In this document: in pieces, positions 1 to 9,700 of the stretch
How the letters are laid out: every line of letters starts with the position of its first letter
Numbering within the stretch: the stretch's first letter is position 1
Assembly (NCBI GenBank): GCA_032433765.1
Contig: JAVIAB010000160.1
Coordinates: 20,902,115 to 20,966,114, forward strand
DNA from: Megaustenia siamemsis
Taxonomy: Eukaryota; Mollusca; Gastropoda; Stylommatophora; Ariophantidae
Direction of reading: 5' to 3'
Length of the DNA: 64,000 nucleotides
Notes under the pieces: model-generated
What the model was told of the DNA's origin: nothing
Database searches by the model: none
The model's input: the letters and a program-made list of their open reading frames with translations, nothing else
Program-made: the position numbers and the translations under genes

Positions 1-288
1 ATCAACATAACTAACATATCATGATATCAACATAACTAACATATCATGATATCAACATAACTAACATAACATGATATCAACATAACTAACATATCATGAT
101 ATCAACATAACTAACATATCATAATATCAACATAACTAACATATCATAATATCAACATAACTAACATATCATAATATCAACATAACTAACATATCATAAT
201 ATCAACATAACTAACATATCATAATATCAACATAACTAACATATCATAATATCAACATAACTAACATATCATAATATCAACATAACTA
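1..288. repeat. 25-bp minisatellite, about 11.5 copies
   Basis: Head-to-tail 25-bp units, each starting ATCAACATAACTA and followed by a 12-bp ACATATCATGAT-type segment. The first copies end in ATGAT and the later ones in ATAAT, so variants are spatially grouped. The array starts at the window edge and ends inside a LINE-A sequence. The first 13 bases of each unit match the LINE-A coding sequence that follows. Confidence 0.95.
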
Positions 289-848
289 TAGACGGATGAC
301 AACTAAAACAAGTTAGAGGAATTTAAATACGCAGGAAATCTAGTGACAAAGGACAATACACAAACGGAAGAAATAAACTCAAGATTCGACGAAGTTTGTC
401 AAATAATTGGACAGCTATCATCACTATTGTCCAACAAGGAAATAGCTCTAGAGGTAAAACGGGTACTCTACAATACAATCTACATCTCAACGTTGTGCTA
501 CCAATGCCAGACCTGGACGCTAGATGCAAAAACAATAAAGAATATGAAATATTTTAGAGGAATGACAGAAAACAGCCTGAGAGATAAGATCAGAAATGAA
601 GACCTGACTAAAAAAGCTATGAATAACCCCTGCCTTAGAATATATAAAGAAACAACAGATACAATTGTTTAGCCACGTGACAAGGCAGAAAGATCAAAAC
701 ACAACACAACGAGCCTTCAGATCCAAAGGTCGACCATGAAAAAGATGGATTGACGGAATATTAGAAGCACTAGGAAACATAAAGAGCAGCAGAAGCGAAC
801 AGAAGAGCAAAGACCGAAAATTATATCTCCCCTCGACGCTGTAAGACA
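289..848 (+). mobile_element. LINE-A 3' fragment (end of reverse transcriptase ORF), degenerate
   Basis: Translated in two frames, this matches the C-terminal third of the LINE-A RT polyprotein seen on the opposite strand at 1186-2290. Shared stretches include CQIIGQLSSLLSNKEI, QCQTWTLDA and NSLRDKIRNE. The longest open piece is 343-672. After a stop it continues, with frame slips, through an HVTRQK-like stretch and a GRP..RW.DGILEALGNI segment to LYLPSTL at about 840. The 5' end is truncated exactly at the 25-bp minisatellite. There is an early stop and at least one frameshift, so it is a dead copy. It lies in inverted orientation to the larger LINE-A copy about 340 bp away. Confidence 0.85.
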
Positions 849-1000
849 AGTGAAGAAAGAAAGAAGTAGTAGTTTAGATCACCCAATTTGTATTTTTCCG
901 TGTATTAGTTCACCATGTCGTTGTTGCTTAGGAGTGTGGTTTTCTTCACACTATTACAATTTAAAAGCTCATGATTTTTGGTCATATATTTATTATTTTG
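849..1000. other. spacer without recognisable feature
   Basis: Short AT-rich spacer between the two inverted LINE-A copies. No coding or repeat signal was recognised. Confidence 0.5.
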
Positions 1001-1183
1001 GGAGACCGGTTGGTCTCGAGGCAAGTCGTCGGCCTCGAGACAGAGAGGTTGTGGGTTCAAATCCGGCTACACCGGTTGGGATTTTTATTTATGATTTCTC
1101 TCTACGGCAACCACCTCTGGTCTCAGCAGCGAGGCCCGGCTTAAAACGTCAATTACTCATCTTCTTCTCCTTCTTTCCTTGCT
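1001..1183 (+). mobile_element. tRNA-derived SINE-like element (type E)
   Basis: It begins with a tRNA-like head: a TGGTCTCGAGGC-type A-box region at about 1011 and a good B box GGTTCAAATCC at about 1053. Spacing suits an internal Pol III promoter. The tail runs towards the neighbouring LINE-A 3' end. The A-box/B-box pair is visible; the family assignment and exact 3' end are inference. It is unlike the SINE-A family that dominates the window. Confidence 0.6.
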
Positions 1184-2290
1184 CATCAGCCTTTCAGCGT
1201 CGAGGGGAGATATAATTTGCGGTCTTTTGCTCTTCTGTTCGCCTCTGCTGCTGTTATGTTTCCTAGTGCTTCTAATATTCCATCGACCCATCTTTTTCTT
1301 GGTCGACCCTTGGGTCTGGTGTTCTCACAACGTTTGTTGAAAGCTCGTTGTGTTGTGTTTTGTTCTTTCTGCCTTGTCACGTGGCCAAACCATTTTATCT
1401 ATTGTTTCCTTATATATTCTATGGCGGGGGCTATTCCTGGCTTTTTTCTCAGTTCTTAATTTCTGATCTTATCTCTCAGACTGTTTCCTGTCATTCGTCT
1501 AACACGTTTCATCTCTGTAGAGGTTATTTTTGTTATTGTTCTTGCATCTAGGGTCCAGGTCTGGCATTGGTCGCACAACGTTGGGATGAAGATTGTATTG
1601 TATAGTGCTCGTTTTGCCTCCAGAGTTATTTCCTTGTTGGACAATAGTGATGATAACTGTCCGATGATTTGACAAGCTTTGTTGCATCTTGATTCTATCT
1701 CTGCCGTTTGAGAATTATCGTTTGTCATTAGACTTCCTAGGTACTTGAATTCCTCTACTTGTTTTAGTTGTCTGCCTTCTATAGTTATGTTGATGTTCTG
1801 TTTATTTTTGGCGACGTTCATGACTTCTGTTTTGTTGATGTTGATTTTCATGTTGTATTTTGTGCCTGAGATATTGAGTTTGTTTAAGTGTTCTTGTATG
1901 TCTTCTATTGTTTCATGTATTAGTGCCTGATCGTCTGCAAATAGAAGCTCGTTGATCTCCTCTGTCTCTGATGGGTTGGCTAACTTGAATATGTGGTCCA
2001 TGTATGTAATAAACAGTAGAGGGGATAGTACGCACCCCTGTCTTACACCTGATCTAACTTCGAAGTGGTCTGTGTAGCCTGCTGCTGTTCTGACCCTGCA
2101 GCTGCTGTTGACGTAGAGGCTTTTAATAATGTTGGTTAGATGTTGCCTTACTCTGTATGTTGTTAGTATCTCCCACAGTTGTTCTCTGTTTACTCTGACG
2201 AATGCTTTTTCCTGGTCAATGAAGGCTATGTATAAGTTTTGATTGTGTTCTATCGTTTTTTTTCTGCAAGCTGTTTTAGTGTGATTCATC
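1184..2290 (-). pseudogene. LINE-A reverse transcriptase, 5'-truncated, two in-frame stops
   Basis: This is the best RT domain in the window. On the minus strand, 2285 to 1459 encodes recognisable RT palm motifs: AFIDQEKAF (motif A region; the usual AFD is AFV), SGVRQGCVLSPLLF, and the catalytic FADD at about 1930-1941. A thumb/connection region with EEFKYLGSLMTND follows. In the same frame the protein continues past two stops (at about 1456 and 1405) to a C-terminus with FGHVTRQK, GRPRKRWVDGILEALG and LYLPSTLKG, stopping at about 1184. The endonuclease domain and RT N-terminus are missing. It was a non-LTR retrotransposon polyprotein that reverse transcribes element RNA at the target site. 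The clade (RTE/Jockey-like or other) cannot be fixed by eye. It is non-functional as it stands. Confidence 0.9.
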
Positions 2291-2754
2291 GACGGAAAAA
2301 ATATGAGTACCTCCGAAGTTGGAGTTATCTGCCTGTGCGGCGAGGGACCCCTGTGCACACGGCTGCCAGGGAAAAATGGATTAACACGCAAAGTTCAGTT
2401 CCTAGTCTCTAGTAACTTCGTCAGAGGTCAAAGCTGGCGAACGAAAAAAAAATATTATATTATCACTGCCATATTGACCGGAAGTCCTCATATTATATTA
2501 TCACAACTATATGACTTGACCTCAAAATCAAACATATCACAATTAGAGACTTCATATTTGCTGACGTCGCTGCACTTGTCACGCAAAGTTAAAAGAAAAT
2601 CCAGACCATGATAAATCGTGTGTCGCATGCCTGCATAGATTTCGGCATCACAATAAGTTTGCAGAAAACTAATATACTCGGTCAGGACGTCGAAGCAGCA
2701 CCTGTCATCTTTATCGACATATACAAACATGATGTCGTGCAGCAGTAGTATAGC
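2291..2754. other. unassigned region with a short dispersed match
   Basis: No gene recognised. ATATTATATTATCAC is repeated directly at about 2452 and 2492. A stretch of about 30 bp at 2468-2497 (starts GCCATATTGACCGGAAGT) has a close match at 37425-37455, so part of this spacer is a dispersed repeat. An 80-residue minus-strand ORF here has no recognisable motif. Confidence 0.5.
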
Positions 2755-3385
2755 TAAGTGGGGTCCTTATTCAACAACATTCTATCTTTAAATACAGAAA
2801 TTGAGATCCACATTGCTAAAGCTGCTACCACTTTCGCCCGTCTTTCTGTGCGTGTTTGGCAAAGCAGCAAACAAACTGACAAATTTTTAAAAAGCCGCAG
2901 CTTACAACGCCGGCATCATCAGGATGCTTTCAAATGGCAGCGAATCATGGACAACTTATGCAAAGCAAAAGAAAAGGCTAAATGTATTCATTATAGGATG
3001 TCTGCGCCGTGTTCTTGGTATCACTGGGAAGGACAAAGTAACAAACTTGGAGGTCCTCACTCACACAGACCTCTCGAACATCTTGCACGATGCACAAACA
3101 ACGTATGTTACGCTGGATTGGCCACTTAAACCTTTTGAAAGATGGCCGTATACTAAAAGATATACTTTATGGATCACTAGTAGATAGTAGGAGAACTAGG
3201 CCCAAAACTCGTATATATAGACGTTTATAAACGAGGCATGAACCCGAACATAGACTCAGCACTCTGGGAAGAGATAGCTGCAGACCGCAAACCTTGGAAA
3301 AAAAACAATCTAAGGCGCCAACTCAAACAAGAAGCAGACAGATTCATAGAAAAATAGAATACACGGCGAAAAAAAAAATTTTAAT
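2755..3385 (+). mobile_element. LINE-B 3' fragment, frameshifted
   Basis: Three frames must be joined to follow one LINE C-terminus: IAKAATTFARLSVRVW (about 2815), then SNGSESWTTYAKQKKRLNVF and CLRRVLGITGKDKVTN (about 2930-3045), then RMLRWIGHLNLLKDGRI (about 3100). The pattern (ATTF.RL, S.SWTTY, CLRRIL.I, DKVTN, RWxGH) is typical of the end of invertebrate non-LTR retrotransposon ORF2. A diverged tail reaches an A-rich stretch at about 3370. The RT core and everything upstream is absent. A second copy of the same family, on the minus strand, is at 24885-25190. Confidence 0.85.
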
Positions 3386-3600
3386 TACATTTTTAAGGGC
3401 GTTGCAAAATCCATAATCAACTATAACTGACGGAGGCTACTATGATTTGACTATGGATCATGTCATACCTCTCAGTCACTTTACTTGAATATTGATCCGT
3501 CTCTGTTATATAATTAGATTATTGAACATTGTACCATCTCGATCAGATAACTTAGTTATTGGTCTCATCATATCGCCGTAGTTGTAGAACTTAATGATTG
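3386..3600. other. spacer, nothing recognised
   Basis: AT-rich. No open frame, tandem repeat or known element was seen. Confidence 0.5.
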
Positions 3601-4290
3601 ATATCATCATCATCACGTGCCTTACCGGTTGGCGTAGGCGATCATGTCCTTCCACAATTGTCTATCCAAAGTGCATCGTATCAGTTCTGTTGTTGACTGT
3701 TTTCCATGCCATGACACCAAGCTATCATATATTTTCTCTTTTTGTCGTCCGCGATCTCTCTTTCCCTTTATTTTGCCAGTTGTAACCAAGTATTCTAACT
3801 TTCCTCTTCTCATGATGTGCCCGAAAAATGTTGATTGTTTCATTCTGATATTTTTTAGAAGTTCCCTTTTTGTGTTGGCCTCTTTTGAGAATTTTCCCAT
3901 TGGTCTTTTTAGCTGTCCAGGAAACTTTCAACATTCTTCTGAGAAATCCCAAATCTGTGGCCTCTAATCGTCTTTTCATTTGTTTGCCTACTGTCCATGA
4001 TTCGCTTCCATAGGTCAGAATTGGTTCTATATAGCACCGATGAACTCTCTCACTTCTATTGACATAGATTTAGTGCATAAGATATTATTCATTTTCTGAA
4101 ATGCTATTTTGGCCTGAGCTATTCTGCTTTTTTATTTCTGTGATGCATCTTCCATCTGATGTTATTATTGTGCCCAAGTATTTGACGCATCACACTTGTT
4201 TCATACTTGTCCTGTTTATTTTTATGCTCCATGATGGTGATCATTGTTTCTCTGATAGTCTAATCTTCGTAATCATCACACCATATGAGT
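3601..4290 (-). mobile_element. LINE-C (subfamily C1) 3' fragment
   Basis: Read on the minus strand from about 4290: pieces corresponding to KYLGTIITSDGRC, EI..R...AK.AFQKMN, ILTYGSESWT, then EATDLGFLRRMLKVSWTAKK, a frameshift near 3900, then NTKRELLKNIRMKQSTFFGH and an intact end DRQLWKDMIAYANR. The element finishes with a CATCATCATCAC run, which is the (TGA)n tail on the coding strand. It is the longest LINE-C1 copy here. The RT catalytic motifs are lost upstream. C1 copies also occur at 5260, 5740, 23275, 28592 and 33660. Confidence 0.85.
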
Positions 4291-4329
4291 AATATACGCT
4301 TCATTAGTAACTGTACCATATTATTTCAG

Positions 4330-4331
4330 TA

Positions 4332-4408
<77 letters not shown>
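4330..4408. repeat. (TA)n microsatellite
   Basis: Almost pure TA dinucleotide with one TGTA interruption. Confidence 0.97.
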
Positions 4409-4410
<2 letters not shown>

Positions 4411-4429
4411 GCTATTGTTAGGATCATCA

Positions 4430-4590
4430 TCATTGCTCACCAGGTTAACCCATGGGTGCTCCGATTACCCACTTAAAGATCTCGAGAACAATTATTAATA
4501 AACTACCACCGTCTGTAGTGGGCTTTGAACCAAGGGTGCCTCCTATCTAGAGGCCGATGTCTTAACTCTAAATTACCCAGATCAACCCCC
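4430..4590 (-). mobile_element. tRNA-derived SINE-like fragment
   Basis: On the minus strand, 4590 to 4500 reads as a tRNA-like head: TGATCTGGGTAATTTAGAG (A-box region) and GGTTCAAAGCC (B-box-like). The upstream 4430-4500 part includes a CCATGGGTGCTCCGATTACC stretch of unknown origin. It is flanked on the right by a C run and a microsatellite. Family unknown; moderate support. Confidence 0.45.
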
Positions 4591-4594
4591 CCCC

Positions 4595-4640
<46 letters not shown>
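4585..4640. repeat. C run plus (AT)n microsatellite
   Basis: A run of about 12 C followed by (AT)n. It directly abuts the 5' truncation point of the next LINE-C copy. Confidence 0.95.
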
Positions 4641-4643
<3 letters not shown>

Positions 4644-4978
4644 AAGAATGTTGAGAATACCATGGACAGCTAAGAAGAGTACTGATAACGTTCTGAAAGA
4701 GGCCAAAGCAAAAAGAGAGCTAATTTCCAATATTAGGAAGACACAATCATCATTTTTTGGCCATGTAATGAGAAGAGAACAGATGCATTATATTTTAACG
4801 ACTGGGGAAATTGAGGGATGAAGAGGTAAAGGAAAGCAAAGAGAAAAAATACCAGACAGTTTAAGAGAATGGCTTGGCAGAAGGTCAACAACAGAAATAT
4901 AAATAACTGTCGAGATAGAAAATTGTGGAGATTATTGATCACATACACCAGCAGGACTGGTACTTGATGATGATGATA
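4641..4978 (+). mobile_element. LINE-C (subfamily C2) 3' fragment
   Basis: Starts at LRMLRIPWTAKK and continues through KAKRELISNIRKTQSSFFGH and VMRREQ to EIEG, then after one stop KQREKIPDSLREWLGRRSTT. The tail is GTACTTGATGATGATGAT, the (TGA)n ending shared by the family. It is truncated 5' at the (AT)n tract. Subfamily C2 differs from C1 by PDSLREWLGRRSTTEM in place of the DSLVSWHGKQSTTEL type. Confidence 0.85.
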
Positions 4979-5242
4979 TATGTAAAGTAAAGAAAAGGTT
5001 CCCTCTACGACTTGCTGGCGTATGGGGAATATGGTGTTAGTGACCATAAATTTTACAGACCTTCAGTATATGATTTTTGGGATAATGTGGTCGGTATTAC
5101 GCCCGTGCCGCTTTACTTTCCCATATAAATCCGGTACCCATTTATGACTGGGTGAACCCGGAAGCCGTCGGTTGAGATAGAACCCTACCTCTTGTCTTTT
5201 GTTGTCCAGTTCACTAACCACTGAGGTATCGCGGCTCCCGTG
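4979..5242 (-). mobile_element. SINE-A copy
   Basis: Full-length about 262-bp SINE-A in reverse. The tRNA-like head is at the right (reverse complement GCCGCGATACCTCAGTGGTTA, A box, then a B-box region related to GGTTCGATCCC). The body contains the family-specific GGTGTTAGTGACCATAAATT segment. The T/TTTAC-type tail is at the left, seen as GTAAAGTAAAG. Transcription would be by Pol III from the internal promoter and mobilisation by a partner LINE (known for tRNA SINEs; the partner here is unknown). Confidence 0.9.
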
Positions 5243-5259
5243 TGATGCAAATGCTTTAT

Positions 5260-5645
5260 GCATATTTACTTATTATTAGAGGCCACAGAGATGGGATTTC
5301 TCAGAAGAATCTTGAAAGTTCCCTGGACAGCTAAAAAGACCAATGAGAAAGTTCTCAAAGAGACCAACACAAAAAGGGAGTTCTTAAAAAACATCAGAAA
5401 GAAGCAATCAACATTTTTTGGACACATCATGAGAAGAGGACAGTTGGAATACTTGGTTAAAACTGGCAAAACAAAGGGAAAGATATCGCGGACGACAAAG
5501 AGAGAAAATACTGGATAGCTTGGTGTCATGGCATGGAAAACAGTCAACAACAGAACTCATACGATGCACTGTAGATAGAAGATTGTGGAAGAACATGATC
5601 GCCAACGCAAACCGGTAGGGCACGTGGTGATGATGATGATTTACT
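5260..5645 (+). mobile_element. LINE-C1 3' fragment
   Basis: EATEMGFLRRILKVPWTAKK through NTKREFLKNIRKKQSTFFGH and IMRRGQLEYLV is open (5258-5518). A frame slip near 5490 is followed by the conserved SLVSWHGKQ.TTELIR end and a TGATGATGATGAT tail. It lacks all RT motifs. Confidence 0.88.
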
Positions 5646-5739
5646 TATTAAAGTGTATATTTTATCCTGTAATTTATTTTGCTGTTTTCCATATTTCACG
5701 ACACATTATACACCTTTTATTCCTCCTTTACTCCTGTGG

Positions 5740-5805
5740 ATAGAAGATTGTGGAAGGACATGATCGCCTACGCCAATCGGTATGGCACATGATGATGTTG
5801 ATATT
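5740..5805 (+). mobile_element. LINE-C1 extreme 3' end fragment
   Basis: About 60 bp matching the last codons and tail of LINE-C1 (GTGGATAGAAGATTGTGGAAG, then the YANR-type end and an ATGATGATG tail). It repeats the end of the copy just upstream, either as a separate very short insertion or as a local duplication. Confidence 0.75.
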
Positions 5806-6060
5806 TTAAAATATTTGTTTTGTTTTTTTTTCAAAAAGATTTCCTTGCGTAATGCTGACCAAATTAGCTAAAAATACGTAAATGGTCGAAAAAAAAGTAT
5901 AACAATGTTAAATCAGTCTTTGGATGTGAAACATGAAAGACAGTAAAATTGACAATTACGAAGATTAGACTATCATTAAAGGATGTTGGAGCAGAACAAA
6001 AGGATGGAGATGGCAGGATAAAGTCACTAACTTTAGAACTATGGGAAGATATCAGTCAAC
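5806..6060. other. unassigned region with weak LINE similarity
   Basis: No clear element. ATTACGAAGATTAGACTATC at about 5954 is also found, in reverse, at the upstream edge of the LINE-C copy near 4255-4274, so this is probably an old LINE piece. Confidence 0.4.
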
Positions 6061-6346
6061 AACCAGTGGACAAGGGGAGTAGCAATAGCTCAGTGGTAAG
6101 TGAACTGGACTACAAAGGACTAGAGGCCGGGTTCGATCCTGACCGACGGCTTCCAGGTTTACCCGCCTTAAATGGGTGCCAGATTTTTCCAGGGAAAGTA
6201 AAGCAGCACAGGCGTAATACCGACCACATTACCCCAAAAATCATGCGCGGAAGATCTATAAAAAATTATGGTCATTAACACTATATTCCCTAAGCGCCAC
6301 GTGGCGTGACGGGGGCGCTTCACTTTTTTTTTTTAACCAGTGGACA
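6061..6346 (+). mobile_element. SINE-A copy with 12-bp target-site duplication
   Basis: SINE-A body at 6073-6334: A box AGCTCAGTGGTAAGTGAAC, B box GGTTCGATCC, family body ending at the CGTGACGGGGGCGC motif and a T-rich tail. The direct repeat AACCAGTGGACA flanks it at 6061-6072 and 6335-6346, which defines the exact insertion. This is one of the clearest insertion boundaries in the window. Confidence 0.93.
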
Positions 6347-6575
6347 TAGCTGCTGAAAGAGCTTTTCACTTTGTTTTCCTCTGCTTTTCTTTCCATTCAT
6401 TTTGCCTGTTGCTATAATGTCACCAATGCCTTCTTTTTGCATATGTCTAGGGAATGTCGATTGTCTCTTTCTAATGATGTTGATGCTATTTCTGGTTTCT
6501 TCTGCTCGCGTTAAACATCCTTTATTTATAACTTTTGCTGTCCTTGGGATTCGTATCATTCTAGGGATATTTTAA
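6347..6575 (-). mobile_element. LINE-C-like 3' fragment, diverged
   Basis: The minus-strand reading MIRIPRTAK..NKGCLTRAEE, then IIRKRQSTFPRHM and ATGKMNGKKSRGKQSEK, follows the LINE-C C-terminal order (RIP.TAK / IRK.QS.F.H / TGK..GK..RGKQ.EK). It is much more diverged than the other copies. The SINE-A at 6073 was inserted at its 3' side. Confidence 0.7.
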
Positions 6576-6704
6576 GGGAATCCCAATAATTCCCTAGTAG
6601 CGTTCACAAAAAATCCTGTACATAAAATAACTCAGTTTTAGGTTTTTTTTATTTAATTCAGCGCTTCTTCGCAGCCACCTATGGCTACAGCCTGCAGTCA
6701 GGGA

Positions 6705-9700
6705 AGGTGGAGCAGAAGGAAGAAGAAGAAGAAGGTGGAATAGAAGTAGGAAGAAGAGAAGAAGGTGAAGCAGAAGTAGGAAGAAGAAGAAGAAGGTGGA
6801 GCAGAAGGAAGAAGAAGAAGAAGGTGGAGCAGAAGTAGGAAGAAGAGAAGAAGGTGAAGCAGAAGTAGGAAGAAGAAGAAGAAGGTGGAGCAGAAGGAAG
6901 AAGAAGAAGAAGAAGAAGGTGGAGCAGAAGTAGCAAGAAGAAGAAGAAGGTGGAGCAGAAGGAAGAAGAAGAAGAAGAAGAAGGTGGAGCAGAAGGAAGA
7001 AGAAGAAGAAGAAGAAGGTGGAGCAGAAGTAGGAAGAAGAAGAAGAAGGTGGAGCAGAAGGAAGAAGAAGAAAGTGGAGCAGAAGGAAGAAGAAGAAGAA
7101 GAAGAAGGTGGAGCAGAAGTAGGAAGAAGAAGAAGAAGGTGGAGCAGAAGGAAGAAGAAGAAGGTGGAGCAGAAGGAAGAAGAAGAAGAAGAAGAAGGTG
7201 GAGCAGAAGTAGGAAGAAGAAGAAGGTGGAGCAGAAGGAAGAAGAAGAAGGTGGAGCAGAAGGAAGAAGAAGAAGGTGGAGCAGAAGTAGGAAGAAGAAG
7301 AAGAAGGTGGAGCAGAAGGAAGAAGAAGAAGAAGAAGAAGGCGGAGCAGAAGTAGGAAGAAGAAGAAGGTGGAGCAGAAGGAAGAAGAAGAAGGTGGAGC
7401 AGAAGGAAGAAGAAGAAGGTGGAGCAGAAGTAGGAAGAAGAAGAAGAAGGTGGAGCAGAAGTAGGAAGAAGAAGAAGAAGGTGGAGCAGAAGTAGGAAGA
7501 AGAAGAAGAAGGTGGAGCAGAAGTAGGAAGAAGAAGAAGAAGGTGGAGCAGAAGTAGGAAGAAGAAGAAGAAGGTGGAGCAGAAGTAGGAAGAAGAAGAA
7601 GAAGGTGGAGCAGAAGTAGGAAGAAGAAGAAGAAGGTGGAGCAGAAGTAGGAAGAAGAAGAAGGTGGAGCAGAAGGAAGAAGAAGAAGGTGGAGCAGAAG
7701 TAGGAAGAAGAAGAAGGTGGAGCAGAAGGAAGAAGAAGAAGGTGGAGCAGAAGTAGGAAGGAGAAGAAGGTGGAATAGAAGTAGAAAGAAGAAGAAGGTG
7801 GAGCAGAAGGAAGAAGAAGAAGAAGGTGGAGCAGAAGTAGGAAGAAGAAGAAGGTGGAGCAGAAGGAAGAAGAAGAAGGTGGAGCAGAAGTAGGAAGAAG
7901 AAGAAGGTGGAGCAGAAGTAGGAAGAAGAAGAAGGTGGAGCAGAAGGAAGAAGAAGAAGAAGAAGAAGGTGGAGCAGAAGGAAGAAGAAGAAGGTGGAGC
8001 AGAAGGAAGAAGAAGAAGGTGGAGCAGAAGGAAGAAGAAGAAGGTGGAGCAGAAGTAGGAAGAAGAAGAAGATGGAGCAGAAGGAAGAAGAAGAAGAAGA
8101 AGAAGGTGGAGCAGAAGTAGGAAGAAGAAGAAAGTGGAGCAGAAGGAAGAAGAAGAAGGTGGAGCAGAAGTAGGAAGAAGAAGAAGAAGGTGGAGCAGAA
8201 GTAGGAAGAAGAAGAAGAAGGTGGAGCAGAAGTAGGAAGAAGAAGAAGAAGGTGGAGCAGAAGTAGGAAGAAGAAGAAGAAGGTGGAGCAGAAGGAAGAA
8301 GAAGAAGGTGGAGCAGAAGGAAGAAGAAGAAGGTGGAGCAGAAGGAAGAAGAAGAAGGTGGAGCAGAAGTAGGAAGAAGAAGAAGATGGAGCAGAAGGAA
8401 GAAGAAGAAGAAGAAGAAGGTGGAGCAGAAGTAGGAAGAAGAAGAAGGTGGAGCAGAAGGAAGAAGAAGAAGGTGGAGCAGAAGTAGGAAGAAGAAGAAG
8501 AAGGTGGAGCAGAAGTAGGAAGAAGAAGAAGAAGGTGGAGCAGAAGTAGGAAGAAGAAGAAGAAGGTGGAGCAGAAGTAGGAAGAAGAAGAAGAAGGTGG
8601 AGCAGAAGTAGGAAGAAGAAGAAGGTGGAGCAGAAGTAGGAAGAAGAGAAGAAGGTGAAGCAGAAGTAGGAAGAAGAAGAAGAAGGTGGAGCAGAAGTAG
8701 GAAGAAGAGAAGAAGGTGGAGCAGAAGTAGGAAGAAGAAGAAGAAGGTGGAGCAGAAGTAGGAAGAAGAAGAAGGTGGAGCAGAAGTAGGAAGAAGAGAA
8801 GAAGGTGAAGCAGAAGTAGGAAGAAGAAGAAGAAGGTGGAGCAGAAGTAGGAAGAAGAAGAAGAAGGTGGAGCAGAAGTAGGAAGAAGAAGAAGGTGGAG
8901 CAGAAGTAGGAAGAAGAGAAGAAGGTGAAGCAGAAGTAGGAAGAAGAGAAGAAGGTGAAGCAGAAGTAGGAAGAAGAGAAGAAGGTGAAGCAGAAGTAGG
9001 AAGAAGAAGAAGAAGGTGGAGCAGAAGTAGGAAGAAGAAGAAGAAGGTGGAGCAGAAGTAGGAAGAAGAAGAAGAAGGTGGAGCAGAAGTAGGAAGAAGA
9101 AGAAGAAGGTGGAGCAGAAGTAGGAAGAAGAAGAAGGTGGAATAGAAGTAGGAAGAAGTAGGTGGAGCAGAAGGAAGAAGAAGAAGAAGGTGAAGCAGAA
9201 GTAGGAAGAAGAAGAAGAAGGTGGAATAGAAGTAGGAAGAAGAGAAGAAGGTGAAGCAGAAGTAAGAAGGAGAAGAAGAAGGTGGAGCAGAAGTAGGAAG
9301 GAGAAGAAGAAGGTGGAGCAGAAGTAGGAAGAAGAAGAAGGTGGAATAGAAGTAGGAAGAAGAGAAGAAGGTGAAGCAGAAGTAAGAAGGAGAAGAAGAA
9401 GGTGAAGCAGAAGTAAGAAGGAGAAGAAGAAGGTGAAGCAGAAGTAGGAAGAAGAGAAGAAGGTGAAGCAGAAGTAAGAAGGAGAAGAAGAAGGTGAAGC
9501 AGAAGTAGGAAGAAGAAGAAGAAGAAAAAGAAGAAGAAGAAAGTGGAGCAGAAGTAGGAAGAAGAAGAAGAAGGTGGAGCAGAAGTAGGAAGAAGAAGAA
9601 GAAGGTGGAGCAGAAGTAGGAAGAAGAAGGTGAAGCAGAAGTAGGAAGAAGAAGAAGAAGGTGAAGCAGAAGTAGTAAGAATAAGAAGAAGGTGAAGCAG

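Noticed and set aside
1..288. CRISPR-like or iteron array
   Set aside because: No spacers, no cas or rep gene; the unit matches the adjacent LINE-A.
1053..1063. Functional tRNA gene
   Set aside because: Only A- and B-box-like sequences are present and no complete cloverleaf could be drawn; a SINE head fits better.
6885..7495. Glu/Arg/Lys-rich frames
   Set aside because: GAA repeat translated in different registers, not a protein.
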